DNA of 15,696 bases. Source: Sulfurimonas sp. Its GTDB lineage: Bacteria; Campylobacterota; Campylobacteria; Campylobacterales; Sulfurimonadaceae. The DNA lies in the NCBI GenBank assembly GCA_027056465.1, contig JALUKS010000027.1, positions 1-15,696 of the forward strand, in the 5' to 3' direction. The notes under the pieces are model-generated. The model worked only from the letters and a program-made list of their open reading frames with translations. It had not been told where the DNA came from and searched no databases. Positions 7,260 through 13,888 of the stretch are shown piece after piece; position 1 is the first letter of the stretch; each line of letters opens with the position of its first letter. The translations under genes and the position numbers were made by a program.

Positions 7260-7674
7260 GGTACTTAGCAGCACGAGCTACTAACTCTTTGTCTGTGATA
7301 ATACTAGGAGCAAGTTTCACATAGGAGTCTACAACTATCACACTCATCATCTTTATCTTTGCTCTTTGGGCATCTGAAATAGTCTTTGATTGTGCTATTT
7401 CATTAATCTCTAGTAAGAATTTTTTAGCCTGTTTAATATACTTGACATACTTGATGGAAGTTTTGGATTGTGCCATCACAGTGGAGGCCATACGGTTGTA
7501 GACATCATCACTAAAAGCTTCACCTGCTAAACTGTAAGCATGCTCATACTCACCTAATTCATAGTAATACTTCGCTTCAAGCGATTTTTGGTAAGAGGGG
7601 TTTACTAAGAAGTAAAGTCCCATAAAAGCAACAAGTGCAAGAGATATAAAGGCAAAAAGATATTTAGTACTCAT
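7219..7674 (-). CDS. Membrane-anchored protein of unknown function
   Basis: I do not recognise this 151-residue protein. Residues 5-24 form one hydrophobic helix that would anchor it in the inner membrane, and the rest is helical. Near residues 33-50, A-K-Y-Y-Y-E-L-G-E-Y-E-H-A-Y-S-L-A has the spacing of a single TPR-like helix pair, so a periplasmic protein-interaction role is possible but unproven. ATG 7674 is preceded by AAAGG about ten bases upstream and overlaps the acyltransferase stop by 11 nt. The 3' end overlaps the recombinase start by about 40 nt. Its only functional hint is co-expression with the acyltransferase and the PilMNO-like genes. Confidence 0.75.
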   Translation of the reverse strand: MSTKYLFAFISLALVAFMGLYFLVNPSYQKSLEAKYYYELGEYEHAYSLAGEAFSDDVYNRMASTVMAQSKTSIKYVKYIKQAKKFLLEINEIAQSKTISDAQRAKIKMMSVIVVDSYVKLAPSIITDKELVARAAKYHDDFEKLLAKVTK

Positions 7675-8287
7675 GTACTAAAAGCCCTTTTTCAATAAAA
7701 TTTCGTGCTTCTTCAACTTTCATGCTAGTTAACTCTATAGGGTCAGTATAGTAAAAGTGAATAGTGCCAAAAGGTTTAGGAATAACAAACTTATCCCAAC
7801 TATTTAATTGCCAGTAGCTCTCAGGGCGAATCTCTACGAGTATCACTTTTTTACCTGTTTTATGTGCCATGGAGATAACACCATCAGAGGCTTTATGTCT
7901 AGGACCACGAGGTCCATCGGGAGTTATCCCAATGTCATAACCCTCTTTAAGAGCTTTAATAGCTTGAATGAGTACTCGTGCTGCATTTTTATTGGATGAA
8001 CCTGCAATAATTTCTAGTCCAAACTTTTGTAAAGTTCCCGCAATGAGAGAGCCATCAAAGTGACTTGAAATAACTGCTTTTACATGTGGAGGATTTTTAT
8101 AATGAAGGTAAGAGTGTGCAAACATAAGAAGATCACCATGCCAACAGGCATAAATAGTTGCCTCTTCGGGTAGAGGATTATTTGTGTGAAACTCTTTTTT
8201 ATTCGTCATATATAAAAAACGGATGAGCAATGAACCTAGAAAAGGTACCACTACCACTGCAAAAGCTCGAGAAAATCTTTTAAGCAA
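7664..8287 (-). CDS. DUF374 lysophospholipid acyltransferase-like protein
   Basis: The 207-residue protein has an N-terminal hydrophobic helix (about 8-27) and then motifs of the DUF374 branch of the glycerophosphate/lipid acyltransferase superfamily: C-W-H-G-D at 48-52, I-S-S-H-F-D-G at 73-79 and I-T-P-D-G-P-R-G-P-R-H at 121-131. DUF374 proteins are thought to acylate lipid or lipid A-related substrates at the inner membrane; the acceptor here cannot be told from sequence. The start is TTG 8287, overlapping the miaB stop by 8 nt. No ATG occurs before Met27, which would delete the membrane helix, and a weak AGGCGAG lies just upstream. A TTG start inside a terminal overlap implies coupled, modest translation. 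Confidence 0.82.
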   Translation of the reverse strand: MLKRFSRAFAVVVVPFLGSLLIRFLYMTNKKEFHTNNPLPEEATIYACWHGDLLMFAHSYLHYKNPPHVKAVISSHFDGSLIAGTLQKFGLEIIAGSSNKNAARVLIQAIKALKEGYDIGITPDGPRGPRHKASDGVISMAHKTGKKVILVEIRPESYWQLNSWDKFVIPKPFGTIHFYYTDPIELTSMKVEEARNFIEKGLLVHEY

Positions 8288-9575
8288 GAATCTCGCCTGT
8301 TAAGATTGTTCGACCGATAGCGTTTACTTTTACCTCTTGAAATGTTCCAAGAAGCTCCTCTGAACCTTTTACTTTTATGACTATATTGTTGTCACTACGA
8401 CCACTTACATAGCCATCACGAATAAGCTCTTCAAAGTAAACGCGATATGTTTTATCCATAGAGTCAAGATGAATTGCATCAAGAATTTCGTTGTTGAGTG
8501 ATTGGAGATAGGTGAGTCTCTGTGAAGCGACCTCTGCATCAACCTCTGGGAGATGTTGTGCTTCAGTCTCAGGACGAGGAGAGTACTTAAAAGAGAATAT
8601 CTGATCAAATCTCACCTGCTTCATCACCTCTATAGTCTCAGCGAAATCTGCATCACTTTCACCTGGAAATGCGACAATAATATCAGTAGAGATACTCACA
8701 GTAGGGCATTCAGCACGAAGTTTTTCAACACGGTTGATAAACCACTCTTTTGTGTAACCGCGTTTCATATCTTTTAAGACTTTGCTACTTCCACTCTGTA
8801 GAGGCATATGCATTGACTTACATATCTTAGGGTTACGAGCGAACTCCTCTATAAACTCATCATCCATATGAAAAGGGTGAGGCGAAGTAAAACGCAGACG
8901 CTCTAAGTTTTCTATCTTGGAGAGACGACGAAGAAGTTCTGTAAAGTTTATCTTCTCGATATCGCCTGAAAAACGGCGACCGTAATTATTGACATTTTGT
9001 CCGAGAAGAAAAATCTCTTTTGCTCCGTTATCGACAGCTTTTGTAGCCTCTTGAATGATAAGATCAGCAGGAATAGAGATTTCATCTCCACGAGTTTTAG
9101 GCACTATACAAAAAGTACAAGCCTTATCACAACCTATGGAGATATTTATAAAAGCTTTATAAGGGGAAGTTCTGAAGTCATCAAACGCGAACTCACTCTC
9201 ATCATAATTTATATCTATCTCAACGGCTCTCTCTTTATGTAAAATTTCACTTATTTTAGAGACATTTCTTGCCCCTAAAACGAAGTTTACATAGGGTGCT
9301 CGTTTGATGATTTCATCACCTAGATGTGAAGCAGTACAGCCACAAACACCTATCTTAGCACCCTCTTTTTTTCTTTTCTTAAAACCACCGAGTTCAGAGA
9401 AGAGTTTATGCACGGGGCGTTCTCTTACAGAACAGGTATTTATCAAAATAAGGTCTGCCTCTTCAAGCGTATCTGTAGTAGTATAGCCCTCTTTCTCACG
9501 AAGCTGTGCAATCATATGCTCAGAGTCGCGAGAGTTCATCGCACAACCTAGCGTTTCAATAAATAACTTTGGCAT
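8280..9575 (-). CDS. miaB: tRNA-2-methylthio-N6-isopentenyladenosine synthase MiaB
   Basis: MiaB is a radical-SAM methylthiotransferase that adds a methylthio group at C2 of i6A37 in tRNAs reading UNN codons. The 431-residue protein shows the N-terminal cluster cysteines C11 (E-T-L-G-C-A-M-N), C48 (N-T-C-S-V-R) and C80. The radical-SAM triad is C149, C153 and C156 (IGCDKACTFC), followed by V-P-x-T-R-G-x-E, and the C-terminal TRAM domain spans about 365-430. M-N-x-x-D-S-E and N-T-C-S-V-R-E are MiaB-type and distinguish it from RimO. ATG 9575 follows AGAGAG at good spacing and lies ten bases after the HP0268-like stop. It appears to be the second gene of the long minus-strand operon. Confidence 0.96.
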   Translation of the reverse strand: MPKLFIETLGCAMNSRDSEHMIAQLREKEGYTTTDTLEEADLILINTCSVRERPVHKLFSELGGFKKRKKEGAKIGVCGCTASHLGDEIIKRAPYVNFVLGARNVSKISEILHKERAVEIDINYDESEFAFDDFRTSPYKAFINISIGCDKACTFCIVPKTRGDEISIPADLIIQEATKAVDNGAKEIFLLGQNVNNYGRRFSGDIEKINFTELLRRLSKIENLERLRFTSPHPFHMDDEFIEEFARNPKICKSMHMPLQSGSSKVLKDMKRGYTKEWFINRVEKLRAECPTVSISTDIIVAFPGESDADFAETIEVMKQVRFDQIFSFKYSPRPETEAQHLPEVDAEVASQRLTYLQSLNNEILDAIHLDSMDKTYRVYFEELIRDGYVSGRSDNNIVIKVKGSEELLGTFQEVKVNAIGRTILTGEILA

Positions 9576-9585
9576 AAAAAACTCT

Positions 9586-9831
9586 CTAGCTCATTATGTG
9601 AACTTGGTACATATAGTCATTATCAGACATACCAAATTTCACTTCACTCATATAAAAACTTTTACCTTTCGCTTCAAAATGGTCTTGAAGAGCGAGCAGA
9701 TCTTTGTGAGAGTTATCTCTGTCGAAGTAAAAAATGATGCTATCATCTTTCTCTACTGCTGCTTCTATCTTAGAGAGTTCTACCTTTTTTGGCTTGTCCG
9801 TTACATCAGTTCTTGCAAATTTTAAATCCAT
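9586..9831 (-). CDS. HP0268-like small protein (possible nuclease)
   Basis: The 81-residue protein has the pattern S-I-I-F-Y-F-x5-H-K-D-x4-x-x-x-F-x-x-K-G-K-x-x-Y-x-x-E-V-x-x6-D-Y-x-Y-x-V-H-I, which I recognise from Helicobacter pylori HP0268, a small alpha/beta protein reported as a nicking endonuclease or RNase. H. pylori and C. jejuni also place this gene next to miaB, which supports orthology. GAGGA at 9845-9841 lies nine bases before ATG 9831 and TATAAT lies at 9869-9864, so it heads the operon. Whether the nuclease activity is conserved cannot be judged from sequence. Confidence 0.75.
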   Translation of the reverse strand: MDLKFARTDVTDKPKKVELSKIEAAVEKDDSIIFYFDRDNSHKDLLALQDHFEAKGKSFYMSEVKFGMSDNDYMYQVHIMS

Positions 9832-9863
9832 ACTATTTAATCCTCGTATATTATAATTTCTGC

Positions 9864-9869
9864 ATTATA
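9864..9869 (-). promoter_or_regulatory. -10 box for the HP0268-like/miaB operon
   Basis: TATAAT on the minus strand, with the ATG 32 bases downstream at 9831 and GAGGA in between. It is the only good promoter seen for the eight-gene run. It lies just beside the 18-bp palindrome, three bases from its left arm. Confidence 0.5.
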
Positions 9870-9872
9870 GTT

Positions 9873-9916
9873 AAATATGCATAAAAACTTGATTAAAGAA
9901 GTTTTTATGCATATTT
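9873..9916. repeat. Perfect 18-bp inverted repeat upstream of nusA
   Basis: The left arm AAATATGCATAAAAACTT (9873-9890) and the right arm AAGTTTTTATGCATATTT (9899-9916) are exact reverse complements around an 8-nt spacer (9891-9898). Each arm contains its own ATGCAT palindrome. It lies between two divergent genes, next to the operon -10 and about 85 bp before the nusA ATG. It could be an operator for a dimeric regulator or, if transcribed toward nusA, an RNA hairpin. No U-tract of terminator type follows on either strand except the A/T-rich arms themselves. Confidence 0.85.
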
Positions 9917-9919
9917 GTG

Positions 9920-9925
9920 TATACT
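9920..9925 (+). promoter_or_regulatory. Candidate -10 box for nusA
   Basis: TATACT directly follows the right arm of the palindrome and would give a leader of about 70 nt before nusA. A second candidate, TTTATAGAAA near 9965, is closer to the gene. If the first is used, the 18-bp repeat covers the polymerase -35 region. Which is active cannot be decided by eye. Confidence 0.3.
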
Positions 9926-10001
9926 TCTACACTTACAAAAAACTCCCCAATTTACTTATCACTGTTTATAGAAAATCGGGAAAACATAAAAGGCAATAAT
10001 T

Positions 10002-11135
10002 ATGGAAAAAATATTAGACATCGCAGAAGCCATCGCACACGAAAAAGGCTTACAACCTGACAAAGTACTTGAAGCACTCAAAACTGCATTTGTACAGACT
10101 GCAAAAAGAGTTATAGATAGAAACTTCGCGTTTGAAGCAAATGTTGATGAAGAGACAAAAAGCATTAAACTTATTCAGACTATTACCGTTGTAGCAGATG
10201 ATGATGCAAGACTAGAAGATGAAGAACTAGCTCCTGCATTTATCCCTTTAACTGAAGCGAGAGAGTATGATGATCAAGTGGAGTTAGGTGACCAACTTCA
10301 AGTAGATCACAACCTAGAAGAGTATGGTCGTACTGGTGCTGCACAACTTCACCGTGAGATAGAGTTTCACATCCAAAGAGTTGTAGAGGATGAAGTATAT
10401 AACAAATACCAATCTAAGATAGGAACGCTTGTTAGTGGGCGTGTAACTCGTGTCGATGCACAAAACACTACATATGTAGAAGTGGATGAAATCCGTGCTG
10501 TACTTCCTATGAAGAGTCGTATTAAAGGTGAGATTTTTGAGGTTGGTGATCATGTCAAAGCTGTTGTTCGCCGTGTCAATATGGACAAAGAGCATGGAAT
10601 CAGCATCGAACTCTCTCGTACAACTCCTAAGTTTTTAGAACAACTTCTTGCATTAGAAGTTCCTGAGATAAATGATGGAACTGTTATCATCGAAAAAGCT
10701 GCTCGTATTCCAGGTGAGCGTGCAAAAATAGCTATACTAAGTACGCACCCACAAGTGGATGCTGTTGGGGCAACTGTCGGGGTAAAAGGTGTTCGTATAA
10801 ACGCAGTAAGTGATGAGCTTATCGGTGAAAATATCGACTGTATCGAGTACACAAGCATTCCTGAACTTTTTGTTTCACGTACTATGAGCCCTGCGATTAT
10901 CTCTCATGTAGAGATTGTCAAAAATGAAGAGGGAGAGAATGAAAAAGCGATTATCACACTCCCAGCAGACCAAAAATCAAAAGCAATTGGTAGGAGTGGT
11001 ATAAATATTCGTCTTGCTTCTATGCTTACTGGTATGCAGATTGAACTCGTAGAGAGTGACTCTGTTACAAATGAAAATGGCGAGATTGAAGAGGCTAAAG
11101 ATGGTGTTGATGCACTAGAAGCACTATTTAACTAA
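10002..11135 (+). CDS. nusA: Transcription termination/antitermination protein NusA
   Basis: NusA binds RNA polymerase and nascent RNA and tunes pausing, termination and rRNA antitermination. The 377-residue protein shows the N-terminal polymerase-binding domain (about 1-105), S1 domain (about 138-205), KH1 (about 230-300, with D-A-V-G-A-T-V-G-V-K-G-V-R-I) and KH2 (about 300-352, with A-I-G-R-S-G-I-N-I-R-L-A-S). It ends in a short acidic tail without the acidic repeats of E. coli NusA, which is normal outside gammaproteobacteria. ATG 10002 follows AAAAGG eight bases upstream. In many bacteria nusA sits with rimP and infB; here it stands alone, divergent from the miaB operon. Confidence 0.97.
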   Translation: MEKILDIAEAIAHEKGLQPDKVLEALKTAFVQTAKRVIDRNFAFEANVDEETKSIKLIQTITVVADDDARLEDEELAPAFIPLTEAREYDDQVELGDQLQVDHNLEEYGRTGAAQLHREIEFHIQRVVEDEVYNKYQSKIGTLVSGRVTRVDAQNTTYVEVDEIRAVLPMKSRIKGEIFEVGDHVKAVVRRVNMDKEHGISIELSRTTPKFLEQLLALEVPEINDGTVIIEKAARIPGERAKIAILSTHPQVDAVGATVGVKGVRINAVSDELIGENIDCIEYTSIPELFVSRTMSPAIISHVEIVKNEEGENEKAIITLPADQKSKAIGRSGINIRLASMLTGMQIELVESDSVTNENGEIEEAKDGVDALEALFN

Positions 11136-11140
11136 AAAAC

Positions 11141-11216
11141 TGGTCTCCCCACGAAGACTCGAACCTTAAGCTAGGACTTAAGAGGGGACTACTTTATCCA
11201 TTTAAGCAATAAAAAG
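11141..11216 (-). pseudogene. Decayed tRNA gene (pseudo-tRNA, anticodon position CTT)
   Basis: Read on the minus strand, these 76 nt divide exactly into tRNA parts: acceptor CTTTTTA, TT, D-arm GCTT-AAATGGATA-AAGT, A26, GTCCC, loop CTCTTAA, GTCCT, a 4-nt variable loop, TAAGG-TTCGAGT-CTTCG, TGGGGAG, A, CCA. The D-loop GG, T33, the T-loop TTCGA and an encoded CCA are in place. The anticodon stem cannot pair, the T stem has one mismatch and two wobbles, and the acceptor pairs only through four G-T wobbles, as if CTCCCCA had become CTTTTTA by C-to-T change. I therefore call it a pseudogene, perhaps from an Arg(CCT)- or Lys(CTT)-type tRNA. A functional odd tRNA or tRNA-like RNA is less likely. Confidence 0.5.
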
Positions 11217-11218
11217 TT

Positions 11219-11255
11219 TCTTAAACAGTACTTTCTAGAATAATACTGTTTAAGA
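11219..11255. repeat. 12-bp inverted repeat between nusA and the DUF819 gene
   Basis: CTTAAACAGTA (11220-11230) and TACTGTTTAAG (11244-11254) are perfect reverse complements, with one more pair at 11219/11255 and a 13-nt loop. A short T-run (11261-11265) follows on the plus strand after seven bases, so it may end nusA transcription weakly. It also lies just upstream of the pseudo-tRNA on the other strand. The rest of the nusA-DUF819 gap (11256-11331) shows nothing I can name. Confidence 0.55.
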
Positions 11256-11331
11256 GCATATTTTTAAAATCATTGTGGAGTATCTTGTGCCAGAGTCAAG
11301 CGACAAATCCCATCATATAATACCAAATACC

Positions 11332-12453
11332 TTAATGTGTCAATATACTTCCTATCAATAAACCCCCAAAAGTACCTATGATATAGCCCATTATTGCCAT
11401 CAAAACAGCGACACTTACGAGTGACTTGTTGTAGGCTGCGGCTAGGATTGGGGCGGAGGCTACTCCTCCTATGTTTACTAGGGAAGCGACCCCTACACTG
11501 AAGAGATCTAGTCTAAATATCTTGGCTCCTAATGTCATAAATGCAGCATGTAGAAGTAGTATACAAAAGCCTGCAAAAACATAAACACCAAGACCGCTAA
11601 AGTTTTTTATGACTGAATGTGAACCGATAAGGGCTATAATCATAAAGAGCATAGAGTTTGCTACCTCGCTTGAGCCACTGAGTTCTCTAAGCTTTGTAAA
11701 AGAGCCGAGTGTTCCAAAGAGTGTTGCTAGGATGACCACTGTTGTTATCGTGCTATGGAAGGTAAAAAGTGTGCTAAGATACTGTGTAAGGAAAGAAACA
11801 CTAAGTGAGAGAAATATAAGAAGCCAGTAGCGTTTTGTACCGATGGTACAAGCACACCCTACTCCCTCTAAGTAAGCAATATTTTCACGGCTCTTAGTGA
11901 ACTTGTTAAAGTATGAGGCAAAAGGTACTAGAAAAAGAAGAATCGTCACCCAGAGAGTGTAGTTGACACTATCGACCACGAGGGCATCATCAAGGGCATC
12001 CTTACCCACATGCAGAGCCTCGCCCACTGCTATCATATTTGCCGTACCACCTATCCACGAGCCAGCAAGAGCATCAAATGCTCTAGACATTTCAGGGGAG
12101 AAACCAAAAGCAAACATCACAAGCACAAAACTCACCCCGATGGAAAAAACTGCTAAAATATAAGCAATAAGTAGAGATTTTCCAATCTTTAGAAGGTACC
12201 TCAGGTCAACTTGCAAGAGCATCAAAAAGAGCATAGAAGGAAGTAGATTTGATTTTGTCTGTTTACAGATGGCGTTTATCTCTGCATTTGTGTCGAAAAG
12301 TCCTAGTGAAGCCACAAGCATACTTGCCCCATATATAAAGACTACTGAGGGAATAAGTTTGAAGATTTTGAAAGAAGTTTTCGACTCTAGTAGAAAGAAA
12401 AAGGTCGCTATAAATGCGAGGGTAAAAAGATAAACTGTCGGATTTGTTATCAT
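11332..12453 (-). CDS. DUF819 family integral membrane protein
   Basis: From ATG 12453 the protein has 373 residues and about ten hydrophobic helices. It has two related halves. The first carries G-S-W-I-G-G-T-A-N-M-I-A-V-G-E-A-L and the second L-V-N-I-G-G-V-A-S-A-P-I-L-A-A-A-Y, the paired re-entrant-type signatures of DUF819 (YjcL-like) proteins, which are placed among transporter-like families with no firm substrate. I chose ATG 12453 because it opens straight into the first membrane helix, has AGAGAG upstream and TATAAT at 12492-12487. The same frame runs open to 12603, but that would add 50 polar residues and overlap the divergent DUF4139 gene. The gene stands alone. Confidence 0.85.
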   Translation of the reverse strand: MITNPTVYLFTLAFIATFFFLLESKTSFKIFKLIPSVVFIYGASMLVASLGLFDTNAEINAICKQTKSNLLPSMLFLMLLQVDLRYLLKIGKSLLIAYILAVFSIGVSFVLVMFAFGFSPEMSRAFDALAGSWIGGTANMIAVGEALHVGKDALDDALVVDSVNYTLWVTILLFLVPFASYFNKFTKSRENIAYLEGVGCACTIGTKRYWLLIFLSLSVSFLTQYLSTLFTFHSTITTVVILATLFGTLGSFTKLRELSGSSEVANSMLFMIIALIGSHSVIKNFSGLGVYVFAGFCILLLHAAFMTLGAKIFRLDLFSVGVASLVNIGGVASAPILAAAYNKSLVSVAVLMAIMGYIIGTFGGLLIGSILTH

Positions 12454-12486
12454 TATGAGGCTCTCTGTTTTTTTTATAAGTGTATC

Positions 12487-12492
12487 ATTATA
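12487..12492 (-). promoter_or_regulatory. -10 box for the DUF819 gene
   Basis: TATAAT on the minus strand, 33 bp before ATG 12453, lies in the 79-bp divergent gap shared with the DUF4139 gene. The gap is flanked by TCTG-T8 (12464-12475) and A7-CAGA (12507-12517), which are complementary but mostly homopolymer. Confidence 0.4.
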
Positions 12493-12532
12493 TCTATTTT
12501 TTTTTGAAAAAAACAGAATATAAGGAGTTCTT

Positions 12533-13888
12533 ATGAACAAACTCTCTTTAACTTTACTTGCTACACTTGCACTTACGACACTTGCATCTGCAGCGACACT
12601 CACTCCACAGATAAAAAACAGCTCACTTATAATCTATAACGCCAACATCGGATTAGTTCATGAGCAGAGAAGCTTAGAGGTCTCACCCACTGACACAAGC
12701 ATCACCTACGAGGATGTAGCAAAAAGTATCAATATAGATTCAGTCAATGTTACACTTCCACAAGATATAGAAATAAACTCTCAGCAGTTTAGATACGATA
12801 GGCTCACACTTGCCAAACTTCTTCAAGCGAACATCAACAAAAAAATAGAAGTGCGTATGCTTCGTAACCGCAATGAGTTTAAGATTATTACAGCAACTCT
12901 ACTCTCTTTTAATGGACGAAATGCCCTTGTAAAAACTCTTGATTATAAAATAATCTCAGTCAAAAGTAGTGATATTCTCTTTAGTAAGATTCCCAAAGAA
13001 CTCATCACAAAACCCTCTCTAGTCTGGAATGTCAAGATAGAAAAAGAGCAAAAAGCAGAGATGAAACTAGACTATCTTATCTCAAACATCAGCTTTAAAA
13101 GCAACTATATACTTAACATAGATGACAATAGTTCTAATCTTACAGGTTGGATTACTATAAATAACCGTTCAGGAAAAAGGTTTGAAAAGACTAAACTCTC
13201 TCTACTTGCGGGAGATATAAACACAAATAGACCCATTTATAAAAAGCATCTTCAAAGAGTAGCGAGTGTTATGCAAACTACTCCAAATGTAAACCACCAA
13301 GCTTTTGAGGGATACCATTTCTATACTATCCCTTTTAAAGTAACTTTAGCGAACAATGAAAAGACACAGATAAAGTTCTTCCAAGAGAAAAACATCACTA
13401 TTGAGAGACTCTACACAGCAACTCTCTCTAACCCTCTCTACCTTACAGGTGAACATAAGGCATCCGTAACGCAGTCAGTAAAACTCCAAGGTCTCAGTAA
13501 AGCTCTGCCAAAAGGAGTAGTGAGAACCTATGCAAAATTAAATGGAAATACCCTACTTCTGGGTGAAAACAGCATTGGGCAGACTCCAAGAAATAGACCT
13601 ATAGAACTCAAACTCGGAAAAAACTTCGACCTTAAAGTGAGAGAGTCGATTTTTAAACGCGATGATAGTGAGCAGTTCTACAATGCAGACATTAAGTACA
13701 GTATACAAAACAGTTCAGATAAAGCGAAAACACTCACTCTTCTTGTCCCCTTTAACAGAAATGAGAGTTCAAGTATCAAAACAGATAAGAGTTATGTTTT
13801 CGCACAGGGCAATCTAGTCGCTTTTACTGTAGTAGTAAAAGCCAACACTACAAAAGAGTTCACAGTAAATTATGAGAGTAAAAAGTAA
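12533..13888 (+). CDS. Exported DUF4139 domain protein
   Basis: The 451-residue protein has a Sec signal peptide (K3, hydrophobic core 4-17, cleavage probably after A-S-A near residue 20), so it acts in the periplasm or outside the cell. The mature part matches DUF4139 proteins: an N-terminal segment with I-I-Y-N-A-N-I-G-L-V-H-E-Q-R, then W-x-x-x-x-x-x-x-x-x-x-x-x-L-D-Y-L-I-S-N, and the signature L-T-G-W-I-T-I-N-N-R-S-G-K-x-F-x-x-x-K-L-x-L-L-A-G-D-I-N. A beta-rich C-terminal region ends in paired-strand sequence. The family has no assigned biochemical role. AAGGAG at 12522-12527 lies five bases before ATG 12533. The stop overlaps the start of the exonuclease gene (TAATG), so the two form a unit, though an exported protein and a nuclease share no obvious task. 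Confidence 0.85.
   Translation: MNKLSLTLLATLALTTLASAATLTPQIKNSSLIIYNANIGLVHEQRSLEVSPTDTSITYEDVAKSINIDSVNVTLPQDIEINSQQFRYDRLTLAKLLQANINKKIEVRMLRNRNEFKIITATLLSFNGRNALVKTLDYKIISVKSSDILFSKIPKELITKPSLVWNVKIEKEQKAEMKLDYLISNISFKSNYILNIDDNSSNLTGWITINNRSGKRFEKTKLSLLAGDINTNRPIYKKHLQRVASVMQTTPNVNHQAFEGYHFYTIPFKVTLANNEKTQIKFFQEKNITIERLYTATLSNPLYLTGEHKASVTQSVKLQGLSKALPKGVVRTYAKLNGNTLLLGENSIGQTPRNRPIELKLGKNFDLKVRESIFKRDDSEQFYNADIKYSIQNSSDKAKTLTLLVPFNRNESSSIKTDKSYVFAQGNLVAFTVVVKANTTKEFTVNYESKK

Noticed and set aside
7200..7274. Element border at the recombinase gene
   Set aside because: The gene overlaps both neighbours and base composition does not shift, so it is not an integrase at an island edge.
9873..9916. 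dif/difH recombination site for the nearby Xer protein
   Set aside because: The arms are perfectly symmetrical 18-mers around an 8-nt spacer; dif sites have two imperfect arms of about 11 bp and a short centre, and the sequence does not resemble the difH I remember.
10314..10858. Minus-strand open frames (93 and 102 codons) inside nusA
   Set aside because: They are antisense to well-conserved S1 and KH1 coding sequence and look like shadows of it.
11277..11293. Sigma-54-like TGGCAC on the minus strand after the DUF819 gene
   Set aside because: The -12 GC element is missing at the required spacing.
11224..11316. Short minus-strand frame with one TGA (MMGFVA-stop-LWHKIL...) as a possible selenoprotein or gene remnant
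   Set aside because: About 30 codons, no recognisable family, no SECIS-like hairpin directly after the TGA that I can support; chance is enough to explain it.
12454..12603. N-terminal extension of the DUF819 frame up to 12603
   Set aside because: The added 50 residues are polar, unlike a membrane protein start, and would overlap the start and signal peptide of the divergent DUF4139 gene. ATG 12453 has a ribosome binding site and a -10 box.
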